Under the pieces are notes generated by a model, which was given only the letters and a program-made list of their open reading frames with translations, had not been told where the DNA came from and ran no database searches. From Ruminococcus flavefaciens (GTDB lineage: Bacteria > Bacillota > Clostridia > Oscillospirales > Ruminococcaceae): a stretch of DNA of 6,599 bases. Made by a program: the position numbers and the translations under genes. Shown in pieces: positions 6,264 through 6,599 of the stretch; the stretch's first letter is position 1, and the number at the start of each line of letters is the position of its first letter. The stretch covers positions 1 to 6,599 of the forward strand of contig CADBAC010000280.1 in the NCBI GenBank assembly GCA_902792495.1. The letters are read 5' to 3'.

Positions 6264-6288
6264 AAAAAGGGAGGCTTTTCAGCCTCCC
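6264..6288 (-). terminator. Intrinsic terminator of the ssb-rpsR transcript
   Basis: Read on the minus strand, GGGAGGCT pairs with AGCCTCCC around a four-base loop (arms 6281-6288 and 6269-6276), followed by TTTTT (6264-6268). It begins 8 bases after the rpsR stop codon, so rpsR is the last gene of its operon. Confidence 0.92.
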
Positions 6289-6296
6289 TGTATTTA

Positions 6297-6539
6297 TTAG
6301 TCGCTGATGTAAGGAAGCAGAGCGATGTGTCTTGCTCTCTTGATAGCAACTGTAAGCTCACGCTGATGGAAAGCGCAAGTACCTGTTACACGTCTTGGAA
6401 GGATCTTAGCTCTTTCAGTCATGCACTTTCTGAGCTTTGCAAGGTCCTTATAGTCAATTCTCTCGATTCTGTCAGCGCAGAACATACAAACCTTCTTGCG
6501 TGGCTTCTTCGCAGGACGGGAATTTCTTTCCTTTTCCAT
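6297..6539 (-). CDS. rpsR: 30S ribosomal protein bS18
   Basis: An 80-residue protein of the small ribosomal subunit that binds next to bS6 on the 16S rRNA platform. Recognised from CMFC (18-21), [14 protein letters not shown] (27-40), the S18 core [11 protein letters not shown] (45-55), then [22 protein letters not shown]. Four cysteines (18, 21, 39, 55) suggest the zinc-binding type; His58 lies nearby. The N-terminus is short and basic, as usual. The start is fixed by AGGAGG (6547-6552) at 7 bases. It lies 39 bases downstream of ssb and ahead of a clear terminator, the standard order rpsF-ssb-rpsR. The full length is within the family range. Confidence 0.98.
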   Translation of the reverse strand: MEKERNSRPAKKPRKKVCMFCADRIERIDYKDLAKLRKCMTERAKILPRRVTGTCAFHQRELTVAIKRARHIALLPYISD

Positions 6540-6578
6540 GACTTTTCCTCCTATCGTAATAAAGTAAAGTTAGTTCAC

Positions 6579-6599
6579 TCAGAACGGAACGTCGCCGTC
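6579..6599 (-). CDS. ssb: Single-stranded DNA-binding protein, last six codons only
   Basis: The minus strand from the window edge reads Asp-Gly-Asp-Val-Pro-Phe-stop (TGA at 6579-6581). An acidic run ending in Pro-Phe is the conserved SSB tail that recruits repair and replication proteins, usually D-D-D-I/L-P-F. Its place 39 bases upstream of rpsR is exactly where ssb lies in Firmicutes. The call rests on six residues plus position; the main body of the gene is outside the window. Confidence 0.82.
   Translation of the reverse strand, partial: DGDVPF

Overview
The window looks like ordinary chromosome from a low-to-moderate GC Firmicute of the Clostridia, most likely a Ruminococcus-type gut or rumen bacterium. 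This rests on three things: the long single-chain clostridial form of PurL, the ssb-rpsR gene order, and an HPr-like protein with a clostridial look. The organism call is an inference from gene style, not a database match.

Layout, left to right. Positions 1-3192 (minus) hold most of purL, the ATP- and glutamine-dependent FGAM synthase of purine synthesis, cut by the window edge inside its glutaminase domain. Just upstream of it in the same direction (3266-4472) lies a gene for the tRNA methylthiotransferase MtaB. It is broken near its N-terminus: about 110 bases that should encode the second cluster-binding cysteine are missing, and the reading frame changes. The 73-base gap between mtaB and purL carries a heptamer tandem repeat. 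A 248-base AT-rich region then separates mtaB from a divergent plus-strand gene (4721-4951). That gene encodes a 76-residue HPr-fold protein that keeps the regulatory serine motif but lacks the catalytic histidine. It has a near-perfect vegetative promoter and a clear intrinsic terminator. Next come a repeat-rich 170-base spacer, a minus-strand membrane-anchored NERD-domain protein (5172-5816), and a divergent plus-strand DUF378 two-helix membrane protein (5914-6132). A second spacer (6133-6296) is packed with hairpins. The right end is rpsR (6297-6539, minus) with its terminator and the last six codons of ssb (6579-6599, minus), the usual rpsF-ssb-rpsR operon tail.

The genes do not form one pathway. 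They are housekeeping units (purine synthesis, tRNA modification, translation) with small regulatory or membrane proteins between them. I see no CRISPR array, tRNA, rRNA, transposase, phage gene or defence cassette. The points most worth a second look are the mtaB lesion, the His-less HPr-like protein, and the related palindromic elements in the two spacers, one of which sits between 13-base direct repeats.
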